A DNA stretch of 64,000 bases, from positions 1 through 64,000 of the forward strand of contig CAVPBI010000002.1 in assembly GCA_963701735.1 (NCBI GenBank), written 5' to 3'. Positions 56,222 to 64,000 of the stretch are shown here, piece by piece. Source of the DNA: CAWABB01 sp963701735 (GTDB taxonomy: Bacteria > Bacteroidota > Ignavibacteria > UBA10030 > UBA6906). The translations under genes were made by a program, and so were the position numbers. Numbering within the stretch: the first letter of the stretch is position 1; each line of letters begins with the position of its first letter. The notes below the pieces were generated by a model. It worked only from the letters and a program-made list of their open reading frames with translations, did no database searches and had not been told where the DNA came from.

Positions 56222-57538
56222 CTAAAGGCCGTATTTCTTGCGTTTTCTCCAGAGCGTGGTCGGGTCGATACCCAGGATTCTGGCGGCCTCGTCCAGGTCC
56301 CTGGCGATCCGCAACACGCGCACGATGTGTTGCTGCTCCACCTCCTCCAGGGACATCGGACGCTGCGACGCATCCCCCAGCGACTGGAACTCCTCCGGAA
56401 GATGCTGCAACTGAATGCCGGTCCCGTGGGAGAGAATCAACGCCCGTTCAATGATGTTCTCCAGCTCCCGGATGTTCCCGCGCCACGCGTAGGCGTCCAG
56501 CGCACGCTGCGCCTCGGGGCTGACCGTCACGTTCGACCCGCGCTTCGCGACCAGATGCTGGACCAGCAACGGAATGTCCTCGGTCCGCTCCCGGAGCGGA
56601 GGCAGCTTCAGCCGCACCGCATTCAGGCGATAGAACAGGTCCTCGCGGAACATCCCCGATTGCACCGCGGCCTCGAGATCCCTGTTCGTGGCCGCAAGCA
56701 CGCGCACGTCCACCTTGCGGGTCGCCGTCTCCCCGACGCGCTCGAATTCCTTGCTCTGCAGGAAACGGAGCAGCTTCACCTGCGTGGCCGGAGCGATCTC
56801 GCCGATCTCGTCGAGAAACACCGTGCCGCCGTCCGCTGCCTCGAACCTGCCCTGTCGGTCGCGGACTGCGCCCGTGAACGACCCGCGGGCGTGGCCGAAC
56901 AGCTCGCTCTCCAGCAACGTCTCGGCAAGCGCGCTGCATGTGACCGTGACGAACGGACGGGTCGCCCTGCCGCTGTTCCGGTGGACGAGATGCGCCAGCA
57001 GCTCCTTCCCCGTCCCGCTCTCCCCTTCGATCAAGACCGAGATCGTGCTTGGAGCCACCCGGAGTGCGAGATCGATCACCCCCTGCATCTTCGCGTTGCG
57101 CGTGACGATCTCGCCGGTCCCCTCCCGGCGCGACAGTTCCTCCTTCAGTTCCTGAACCTCCCTGCGCAGGCAGTGATGCTCGAACGCCCGGTCCACGAGC
57201 CGCTGGAGATCCGCGAACTCGAACGGCTTCTGAATGTAGTCGTACGCACCCGCCCTGATGGCCTCGACAGCGCTCTCAATTCTCCCGTGCGCCGTCATCA
57301 GCATGACGGTCGTGAACGGCGACACCAGCTGCGTCTCCTTGAGGAGCTCAATCCCGTCGATCGGCTGCATCTTCAGATCGTACAGGGCGAGATCGAAGTA
57401 CCGCTCGCGCAACGCCTCCCGCGCCTTCAGAGGATTCAGGAACGGCGTGACCTCGAACTCCGACGCCTCCAGGGCGATCCGGACCGTCGTGAGGATGTTC
57501 TGCTCGTCGTCGACCAGAAGGATGGAGCCCCGTGCCAT
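56222..57538 (-). CDS. NtrC-family sigma-54-dependent response regulator
   Basis: 438 residues, intact: receiver (SILLVDDEQNILTTVRIALE; phospho-Asp in LALYDLKMQPIDG; YIQKPFEF), AAA+ domain (Walker A GESGTGKELLAHLV, Walker B TVFLDEI) and Fis-type HTH (LDEAARILGIDPTTLWRKRK). The sigma-54 contact loop reads GSFTGA, with Ser for the usual Ala of GAFTGA. It starts 3 bases after the stop of the membrane kinase gene. Confidence 0.94.
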   Translation of the reverse strand: MARGSILLVDDEQNILTTVRIALEASEFEVTPFLNPLKAREALRERYFDLALYDLKMQPIDGIELLKETQLVSPFTTVMLMTAHGRIESAVEAIRAGAYDYIQKPFEFADLQRLVDRAFEHHCLRREVQELKEELSRREGTGEIVTRNAKMQGVIDLALRVAPSTISVLIEGESGTGKELLAHLVHRNSGRATRPFVTVTCSALAETLLESELFGHARGSFTGAVRDRQGRFEAADGGTVFLDEIGEIAPATQVKLLRFLQSKEFERVGETATRKVDVRVLAATNRDLEAAVQSGMFREDLFYRLNAVRLKLPPLRERTEDIPLLVQHLVAKRGSNVTVSPEAQRALDAYAWRGNIRELENIIERALILSHGTGIQLQHLPEEFQSLGDASQRPMSLEEVEQQHIVRVLRIARDLDEAARILGIDPTTLWRKRKKYGL

Positions 57539-57540
57539 CG

Positions 57541-59407
57541 TCAGACTCCGCTGCTGTTCTGATGCGCGAGCGCCGGGATCCGGAAGTGGAAGCTGCTCCC
57601 CCGCCCCGGCTCACTTTCCGCCCAGATGGATCCGCCGTACGCTTCGACGATTTCCTTCGCGATAGCCAGACCCAGGCCGACGCTCCCGGGGGTGGACTCG
57701 GAAGCCTGTTTCACCTGCACGAACTTGTCGAAGATGCTCGCGAGATACTCGGGAGGGATCCCGTGCCCGTTGTCGCGCACGCTCACCAGGAGCGCTCCGT
57801 CGTCCTCGCGTGCGCGGACGGTGACGGTGCCGCCCGGCTCGGTGTGCTTCAGGGCGTTCGTGGCGAGGTTGGTCAGCACCGAGGCCAGCGCCTGCTCGTC
57901 CACAACCAGATGCGGGAGCGACGCGGGAAGGTCCGTCTCCAGCGCCACCCCCTTCTCGGTGAACTGCACCTGCAGCGGCCGAAGGATCTGCTCGATCGCC
58001 ACGCCTGGATCCAGCTCCTCGTTCCTGAGCTGGGCTCTCCCCGATTCGAGCTTGGAGAGCTGGAGCAACTCGCGTGCGAGCTTCGTGAGCCGTACGCAGT
58101 CCTGCCGCGCGGAATCAATCAACTCCTTTTGCCGGTCGTTCAGGGGGCCCAGAATCCCGCGGTTCAGGATGTCGACGCTCATCCCGATCGAGGTCACCGG
58201 CGTGCGGAATTCGTGCGACAGGGTGGCGATGAAATCGGATTTCATCCTGTCCAGCTCCTTGTACTGCGTGACGTCCTGCAGGATGAGCAGAACCCCGTAC
58301 GCCATGCCCGCCCCGGCCGCGATCGTGGAGACCGCCGGCCTGAAGAACAGCATCTTCCCGTCCCGCTCGAACTCGAGCGTCCGCACGGCGGAATCCCCCC
58401 GCGTGCCATGCCTGGGCCTGCGGCGCTCGAGCAACGCCCGGATGCGCGCGTCGGGGATCACCTGCGCGACCGGCACACCCACCGACCTGGCAGCGTCGAT
58501 GCCGAAGAGACCGGCCACGACGCCGTTCACGTGCACAATCCTGCCCCCCCCGTCGGTCACGATGATGCCGTCCGTCATGGACGCAACGATGGCCTCGGAC
58601 TTCCTCTTCTCCGCCAGGATCTGGTCGATGTTCATCTGTTCGTACTGCCGGAGCCGCTCGGTCATCTTGTTGAACTCCCTGCTGAGCTGGCCGATCTCGT
58701 CGTCCGAGAGCACGTCGATCTTCAGGTCCAGCTTCCCCCGGCCGATCTGCTTCACGGTGTCTGTGAGCCGCTCTGCCGGCTGGACGACCGACTTCGTAAG
58801 CCACGCGGTGGCGATGACGCTCAGCCCCAGCGCGACGATGGAGGCGATAAGCACGCCGAACGCCGTCTGGTTCGCCAGCGAGCGCGTGGTCGTTTCCGCG
58901 GCGGTGATCGCCCTCTGGTTTGCGTCGAATACCTGGAAGCTGAGGTCCCGCAGCCGCACGCCCGGCTCGCGCACCCTGCGGCCGTAGTACTCCCGCGCCT
59001 CGCCGACAGCACCCTGCACAATCATTGCCCGCATCACCTCCGCCGCCTGCGCATACCGGCGATAGGTCGCCTGGATGGAATCCCGCAGCTCCACATCCTC
59101 GGGCAAGTTCAGCCGGCGGAACGCCTGGTCCAGCCACGAGACGAACAGCTCGGAGTTCTCCTGGTAGGTCCCGACAACCGCGACCGTCATCTTCCCCCTC
59201 TGCCGCCAGCAGGAGCGAGCTCTCCAGCCGCCCGAGCGCGGTCACCATGTTCTCGGCAGCCAGCACGCCCTGGTAGTTCTCCCGGACGGCGGTCGCGACG
59301 GTATTCCCCAGCGTATAGAAATTGTAGATCGACCAGAAGCTCGCAATGAGGTTGAGGACGACGAGGCCCGAAAACGTCAGGATGATCTTGGCGCGCAGCG
59401 ATTGCAT
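57541..59407 (-). CDS. Membrane sensor histidine kinase (HAMP-PAS-HisKA), frameshifted
   Basis: About 621 residues. N-terminal helix IILTFSGLVVLNLIASFWSI, a periplasmic helical sensor of about 160 residues, a second helix TAFGVLIASIVALGLSVIAT, HAMP (VVQPAERLTDTVKQIGRGKL), PAS (ASMTDGIIVTDGGGRIVHVN), HisKA with LSHEFRTPVTSIGMSV and HATPase with NLATNALKHTEPGG and GSVGLGLAIAKEIVEAYGG. A frame change at a C run near 59,190-59,200 lies in the periplasmic part. Start ATG shares bases with the barrel gene stop (TGATG). Confidence 0.9.
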
Positions 59408-60111
59408 CAGAGCATCACGCCTACGAACGGACCGTGGGCAAACGTTGTGTAGTTGAACTCCTCGTTCGACATGGACCACGTCTGATAGCGCACGCGGTAG
59501 CCCACCGCGAGCCCGTCGAGAATCCCGATGCGTGGGAAGAGGAGAACCGCCTCGCCGACCGCCGCCGCCGAAAACCCGCCCGTGAAATTGTAGGCTTCGG
59601 TGCTGTAGTGTACAAGCCCGCCGGCACGCACGCTCACCTCCATCCCGGAGGTCCGGTGCCTCACTTCCAGGCCGGTCCCGACGCCGACGCTTGCGATGTT
59701 GAACGTGTTGCGTTCCGGTCCCGAGGCCTCGGCCTTTGTGTAGTCCGCCCCCAGCATGATGGGAAGGATCAGTGTCGTCGGACCGGGACCCGTGATCGGA
59801 AAGGGGAACGAATAGAGGAGGTTGACGACGATGGATGCGCGCGACTCGCCCTGCTGGTCGAACGACGCATACCCGACGGCGAGATCCATCGGTCCTTGCC
59901 TCAACCCGAGCGTGGCCATGACGGCGTCGTAGTCGATCTGAACGTCGGGAGGCGCGGTGTTGCTGGCCAGGGGCCCGAACGTCCGGAACGCCGCGCCCGC
60001 CCAGAGATACCGCCACTCCGCCGGCGCGACATCGGCCGGCTCCTCGTACTGCGCCGCAACCCGCACCGCGCACACCAGCAGCAACGCGAACGTGAATAGC
60101 ACTCCCCGCAT
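59407..60111 (-). CDS. Hypothetical outer-membrane beta-barrel protein
   Basis: 234 residues with signal peptide MRGVLFTFALLLVCAVRVAA then Q. The mature part has short alternating strands (DLAVGYASFDQQ, LAVGYRVRYQTWSM, FAHGPFVGVML) consistent with a small 8-10-stranded barrel. No family recognised. It is translationally coupled on both sides (TGATG overlaps with the CorC-like gene and with the kinase), which suggests that its state may be what the kinase reports on. Confidence 0.7.
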   Translation of the reverse strand: MRGVLFTFALLLVCAVRVAAQYEEPADVAPAEWRYLWAGAAFRTFGPLASNTAPPDVQIDYDAVMATLGLRQGPMDLAVGYASFDQQGESRASIVVNLLYSFPFPITGPGPTTLILPIMLGADYTKAEASGPERNTFNIASVGVGTGLEVRHRTSGMEVSVRAGGLVHYSTEAYNFTGGFSAAAVGEAVLLFPRIGILDGLAVGYRVRYQTWSMSNEEFNYTTFAHGPFVGVML

Positions 60112-61448
60112 CAGGCCTCCCGTGTTTCCGGAGCCACGCCGGTTCCCCGCGGTTCGCCGATCTTCTTGAGCCGCAGCGTCTTCACTGTCTTGCCCTGGAC
60201 CACCTCCACCGTCGCCTGCCAGCTTCCCATGGACACGGTCGCACCCCGCTCCGGCATCCTCCCGAGCAGCTGCAGCGCATACCCGCTCACCGTCACCACC
60301 TCGCGCGATTCCAGCTCGATCCCGAACATCTGCTCGAACTCATGCAGCGAGAACGAGCCGTCGACGAGGACCTCGCTGTCGCTGATCCGCTGCACGAGCG
60401 GATTCTCCACGTCAAACTCGTCCCGGATGTCGCCGACAAGCTCTTCGAGCACGTTCTCCAGTGTCACGAGGCCCGCAGTCCCTCCGTACTCGTCGACCAC
60501 GGCTGCCATCAGTACACGGCGCGTGAGGAATGTGGTGAGGATGGTTTCGAGCGGCATCGTCTCGGGAATGAAGAGCATGTCCCGGCGGATGCTCATGAGA
60601 TCCTTCCCGGGACCGATCTCTCCCTTGAGGCGGAAGAGGTCCTTGAGGTGGATCATCCCGACAACGTTGTCCATGTTCCGCTCGCACAGCGGGTATCGGG
60701 TGAACTGGTTCTCCAGTGCGATCGCGATGTTCTGCTGAATCGTTTTGTCCGTGAAGAGGGCCACCACGTTGGTGCGCGGAACCATCACCTCGCGGACCGA
60801 CCGCTCACGGAAATCGATGGCGTTCAGCGAAATCGATTTCCCAAGTCCCGAGAGCACGGTGCCGGTCGAGAGCAGCAGCCGGATCTCCTCCTCCGAGTGG
60901 CCGCCCTCCCTTTCGCGCCCGGTCTGAATCCCGAGCGCTTTCAGGAACCGGTTGGCGCTTTCGTTGACGATCCAGATGAACGGGCGGAAGACGACATAGA
61001 AAAGGTGCAACGGCCTCGCGACGCCGAGCGTTGTCTTCTTCGCGTACTGGATGGCATACCATTTCGGGGCCTGTTCGCCGACGACGATGTGCAGGAACGT
61101 GATGATGGAGAATGCGATGGCAAATGCGACGGCGTGCAGCACGGCGGGCTGCGTCAGCCCGGTACGTTCCAGGGGGCCGCGCAGGATTTCGGCGACGAAC
61201 GGCTCCCCGACCCATCCCAGACCAAGGCTGGTCATCGTGATGCCGAGCTGGCTGGCGGAGAGGTAGCTGTCGAGGTGGGCGACGATGTGCTGCGCGATCC
61301 GGCCCGTGGCGGACCCCGAGCGGGCAAGCGGCTCGATCTCGCTCGCGCGCACCTTCACGATCGCAAACTCGGAAGCGACGAAGAAGGCGTTCAGCAGGAC
61401 GAGAAGGCTGACGCCGAGGACCTCAAGGATGATGGTCGTGACGCTCAT
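60111..61448 (-). CDS. CorC/HlyC-type (CNNM, DUF21-CBS) membrane protein
   Basis: 445 residues: DUF21/CNNM membrane domain (LLVLLNAFFVASEFAIVKVR, LSASQLGITMTSLGLGWVGE), a CBS pair (REVMVPRTNVVALFTDKTIQ, LMAAVVDEYGGTAGLVTLEN) and a CorC_HlyC C-terminal domain (LVDGSFSLHEFEQMFGIELE). Family members transport or regulate Mg2+/Co2+. ATG at 61448 is used; a TTG 30 bases upstream is possible. First gene of a four-gene coupled unit with the barrel, kinase and regulator. Confidence 0.92.
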   Translation of the reverse strand: MSVTTIILEVLGVSLLVLLNAFFVASEFAIVKVRASEIEPLARSGSATGRIAQHIVAHLDSYLSASQLGITMTSLGLGWVGEPFVAEILRGPLERTGLTQPAVLHAVAFAIAFSIITFLHIVVGEQAPKWYAIQYAKKTTLGVARPLHLFYVVFRPFIWIVNESANRFLKALGIQTGREREGGHSEEEIRLLLSTGTVLSGLGKSISLNAIDFRERSVREVMVPRTNVVALFTDKTIQQNIAIALENQFTRYPLCERNMDNVVGMIHLKDLFRLKGEIGPGKDLMSIRRDMLFIPETMPLETILTTFLTRRVLMAAVVDEYGGTAGLVTLENVLEELVGDIRDEFDVENPLVQRISDSEVLVDGSFSLHEFEQMFGIELESREVVTVSGYALQLLGRMPERGATVSMGSWQATVEVVQGKTVKTLRLKKIGEPRGTGVAPETREA

Positions 61449-61502
61449 GGCCTTGGCAAGTATTTCAATGTACGCCAAGTGCCCAGGGAAATCAACATGC
61501 CG

Positions 61503-63317
61503 CTAGTCCGCCCCGATCAGGACCCGGTACCCGCGTGGGCCAAGCGTGAGCGCGGATCCCCCGGGCAGAGCCTGGCCGCTGAACACGTCGCGGGCAGTTC
61601 CAGGAACGCCGTCGACCCTGACGGGCGTCGAGCCGAAGTTCAGGAAGACCGTGACCGTGTCGGCGCCCGCGGTCCGCCGATATGCGTAGACGCCCGGGGC
61701 GCCCGGACGTGCAAGACGCTCCATCGATCCGCTCACCAGCGCCGCATGCTCGCGGCGGATGCGCGCCAGCGACGTGAAGAGATCTCCCATCGTCCTTCGA
61801 GGCGACCAGTCGACACTCACCTGTTCGAAGAGGCTCAGCTTCTTCCGATTGCCCGCTTCCTCGCCGGTGTAGATCAGTGGAATGCCGGGCATCGTGAACG
61901 TCAACACGTTCCCCAGTGCGACGCCGTCGGCACCGAACTTCTCGGTCGCGGGCGCATCCCACGCGTTCTTGTCGTGATTGGTTGTGAACCGCATCCGCAG
62001 CGAACCCGCGGGAAACTGCAGCGTCTCGTTCCGGAGAATCTGGTCGATGAGGTCGGGCGGCCTGGCGCCTTTCAGCATCGGGTCGAGCGCGTCGTAGATG
62101 TTCCATGCGTACGTCACGTCGAACGCCTTCACGTGATGTTCCGGGAGTGAGCCCTCGGACAACATCATGACCGGCCTGATCGCGTCCAGCGCCACGCGCG
62201 CGGCGTCCCAGAAGTCGGTCGGCACCAGCTCGGCAACGTCGCATCGGAACCCGTCGATGCCGACGTCCCGCACCCACCAGCACATCATCTCGATCATGTA
62301 CTCGCGAAGCCCGGCCTGCGCATAGTCCAGGTCCGCGACATCGGTCCAGTCCACGTTCGGGGGCACGATCTTCCCTGTCGAGTCTTTGGTGAACCACCCG
62401 GGGTGATCGGCCATCAGCCTGCTGTCCCACGACGTGTGGTTCGCGACGAGGTCGATGATCAGTTTCATCCCCTGCGCATGGGTCGCCAGCACAAGACTGC
62501 GAAAATCGTCGAGCGTTCCAAACTCATGATTGATCCCGTAGAAATCCTGCACGGCATACGGGCTCCCGAGCGTGCCTTTCCGTCTCTCGACTCCGACAGG
62601 GTGTATCGGCAGCAGCCAGAGCACCGTGACGCCCATGGACTTCAGCTCGGGCAGCCGCCGCTGCAGGCCGGCAAATGTTCCTTCGGGGGAGAACGAGCGC
62701 AGGTAGACCGAGTAGATGACCGCCTCCTTCACCCATGTCTCGCTGGGCCGCGCGGGCGCGTCGGCCAGCGGCCCCTTCAGCAATTCCTCAAGACCCCCGG
62801 TCGGGGTCAGCGTCACGGGCTTGTAGATCCCGCCTCCGCCGGCGTAGTCCTTCACGAGCACGGCGATCACGTTCTCGCCGGGGTGGACGGCCTTCGACAC
62901 GTCGAGCGCGAACGGATCGGAGTACCCCGTGTGCGTCCCCACGTCGACGCCGTTCACCCAGACCTCCGCATCGTCGTCCACGCCCGCGAAGTGAATGCTC
63001 ATCGGCGGGATCGGAGCGTCGAGCCGGAAGGTACGCACGAACCAGCCCCAGCCGTCGTACGAGGCGAGACTCGGATACGCTTCCCAGAACGCGGGCGTGC
63101 GGACCGTGGTCCAGCCGGCGCGTGAGACATCCGGTCTGTACCATCCCTTCACGATTCCCACCTTCGCCGTGTCGGGTCGGAAGAGCCACTCGCCGTCCAG
63201 CGCGATGCGAACCGGCGATGCGTGCGACGACGAATGCACGAGTGCCATAGCGAGGAGGACCGTCCCGACGTTGACCGGAATGCAGAGCCACGAAGTGAAG
63301 AGAGGCGATGTGATCAT
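61503..63317 (-). CDS. Secreted GH13 alpha-amylase-type enzyme with N-terminal GH2-like sugar-binding domain
   Basis: 604 residues from ATG 63317 (GAGGG upstream). A hydrophobic signal (about 8-32) is followed by a jelly-roll domain at about 38-170 resembling the sugar-binding domain of GH2 enzymes (DGEWLFRPDTAKVG, GVDDDAEVWVNGVDVGTHTG). The GH13 barrel then shows the usual regions: DLVANHTSW, GIDGFRCDVAELVP (nucleophile D360), MLSEGSLPEHH (acid/base E388) and TTNHDKNAWD (H448-D449). A C-terminal beta-domain closes the chain. Probably periplasmic or outer-surface alpha-glucan hydrolase. It lies 31 bases after the membrane acyltransferase gene. Confidence 0.88.
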   Translation of the reverse strand: MITSPLFTSWLCIPVNVGTVLLAMALVHSSSHASPVRIALDGEWLFRPDTAKVGIVKGWYRPDVSRAGWTTVRTPAFWEAYPSLASYDGWGWFVRTFRLDAPIPPMSIHFAGVDDDAEVWVNGVDVGTHTGYSDPFALDVSKAVHPGENVIAVLVKDYAGGGGIYKPVTLTPTGGLEELLKGPLADAPARPSETWVKEAVIYSVYLRSFSPEGTFAGLQRRLPELKSMGVTVLWLLPIHPVGVERRKGTLGSPYAVQDFYGINHEFGTLDDFRSLVLATHAQGMKLIIDLVANHTSWDSRLMADHPGWFTKDSTGKIVPPNVDWTDVADLDYAQAGLREYMIEMMCWWVRDVGIDGFRCDVAELVPTDFWDAARVALDAIRPVMMLSEGSLPEHHVKAFDVTYAWNIYDALDPMLKGARPPDLIDQILRNETLQFPAGSLRMRFTTNHDKNAWDAPATEKFGADGVALGNVLTFTMPGIPLIYTGEEAGNRKKLSLFEQVSVDWSPRRTMGDLFTSLARIRREHAALVSGSMERLARPGAPGVYAYRRTAGADTVTVFLNFGSTPVRVDGVPGTARDVFSGQALPGGSALTLGPRGYRVLIGAD

Positions 63318-63348
63318 CCAACCCTCATGTCGTTCAACCACGAGCCGC

Positions 63349-64000
63349 CTACCCCGGCGAGACGAGGAAGGCGAGAAGGAACATGGCCAGCGCGAGCCCC
63401 TGCATGAGACGCATACGCTTCCGGTCGCCGCGGCGAACCCGGTCCCACCAGATGGCGATCAGGATCATGAGCCCGACGAGAACAAGTGTGGCTGACAAGA
63501 ACTTCAGGGTATCCGAAGGAGCGATTCACCCATCGCCGGAACGAATACCCGCCGACATCGGCGTAGATCAACTGGAGGTGCGCGGCGTACACGAGAAGCG
63601 ATTCGCGGCCCACAAGCGATACGATAGACCGCTCCCCTACCCCCGTGCGCCGCTCATAGGTATAGCACAGGGAGAGCAGCAGCAACACCAGCCCAAGACG
63701 GAGGAGAACGAAGCCCGGGCTTGTGCGCCAGTAGTCGTGCGGCGGGTAGAGCGCGCGTCAGCACGGGCTCGATGATGAACGAACCGACGACGAGCACGGC
63801 CCCGACCATTGCGAATCGCTTCATCGACGACCTGGCTGGATCGTCCCCTTCACGATCGGGAGTGCGGTCGCGGGCGGCCGTGAACACGCCCCCGGCAACA
63901 ACTCCCGACAGCAGGAATACCGACCACGGAAACAGCGGGAACTGGGATCCGTATCCCGCGTTCAGATATGCGGCGATCGGCAGCGGGAGCAGCCAGGCCG
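63349..64000 (-). CDS. Heparan-alpha-glucosaminide N-acetyltransferase-like membrane protein (DUF1624 type), partial, frameshifted
   Basis: C-terminal part of a polytopic acyltransferase; the N-terminus lies beyond the window edge. Membrane helices include FPLFPWSVFLLSGVVAGGVF, MKRFAMVGAVLVVGSFIIEP, SPGFVLLRLGLVLLLLSLCY and LSATLVLVGLMILIAIWWDR. The motif LVGRESLLVYAAHLQLIY is typical of the HGSNAT/DUF1624 group. Frame changes near 63,750 and 63,512 join three consistent pieces; the stop is then at 63349. It probably acylates a periplasmic sugar and shares a transcript with the GH13 enzyme. Confidence 0.75.

Noticed and set aside
57541..60073. A 652-residue frame spanning the outer-membrane protein and kinase genes
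   Set aside because: Only its short segment around 59,200-59,407 is genuine kinase N-terminus; the rest is an off-frame shadow of two real genes.

Overview
The window is a GC-rich stretch of bacterial chromosome from a Gram-negative organism. The best guess is the Bacteroidota/Ignavibacteriota (FCB) side of the tree. The evidence is an ExbB-ExbD-ExbD-TonB-(small membrane protein)-PstS-like-TPR operon of the kind common in that group, a VorB-type ferredoxin oxidoreductase, a secreted S9 dipeptidyl peptidase, and two outer-membrane beta-barrel candidates. This is inference from gene content; no rRNA or tRNA is present to settle it. Most genes lie on the minus strand; only the RNA methyltransferase, ppk1, gltA, a glycosyltransferase and a NUDIX gene are on the plus strand.

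Layout. 1-4.3 kb: a secreted S9 peptidase, hemN-type coproporphyrinogen dehydrogenase and an OsmC protein. 4.3-10.3 kb: a carbon-metabolism operon (isocitrate/isopropylmalate-type dehydrogenase, HMG-CoA-lyase-like enzyme, CaiB/BaiF CoA-transferase, LeuC, LeuD). 10.4-15 kb: a four-subunit 2-oxoacid:ferredoxin oxidoreductase with two very small ferritin-like proteins and a methionine gamma-lyase-like enzyme. 15-18.6 kb: an Acg-type nitroreductase, a ferredoxin and CcmF (heme attachment to c-type cytochromes). 18.8-30.6 kb: a multiheme cytochrome locus, the standout of the window. 30.8-34.7 kb: a receiver protein, a UspA protein and an NtrC-type two-component pair. 35-45 kb: RNA methyltransferase, adenylate cyclase-AAA ATPase, polyphosphate kinase, citrate synthase, glycosyltransferase. 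45-48.3 kb: copper operon (copZ, alkD-like, copA, smr). 49-56 kb: ECF sigma factor and the Exb/TonB/PstS/TPR operon with a STAS protein. 56-64 kb: a second NtrC-type two-component pair in an operon with an outer-membrane protein and a CorC-type protein, then a GH13 glycoside hydrolase and a membrane acyltransferase cut by the window edge.

The cytochrome locus reads, in transcription order: a 13-heme cytochrome c fused to a membrane cytochrome b (CbcL-like), a 19-heme protein with a C-terminal membrane anchor, a separate membrane cytochrome b, a tetraheme c554-like protein, a NapC/NirT-type membrane heptaheme, an outer-membrane barrel, a 14-heme periplasmic cytochrome and a lipoprotein with about 15 heme motifs. 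That is a complete set of parts for moving electrons from the quinone pool across periplasm and outer membrane, about 72 heme-binding motifs in 11.5 kb. CcmF and HemN nearby fit the heme demand, and a two-component system with a sigma-54 activator sits just upstream.

Sequence quality: about 20 genes are broken by single frameshifts while both halves remain clearly conserved. This looks like uncorrected long-read indels, not gene decay. Such genes are listed as single CDS entries with the approximate shift position, and coordinates in those genes should be treated as approximate.
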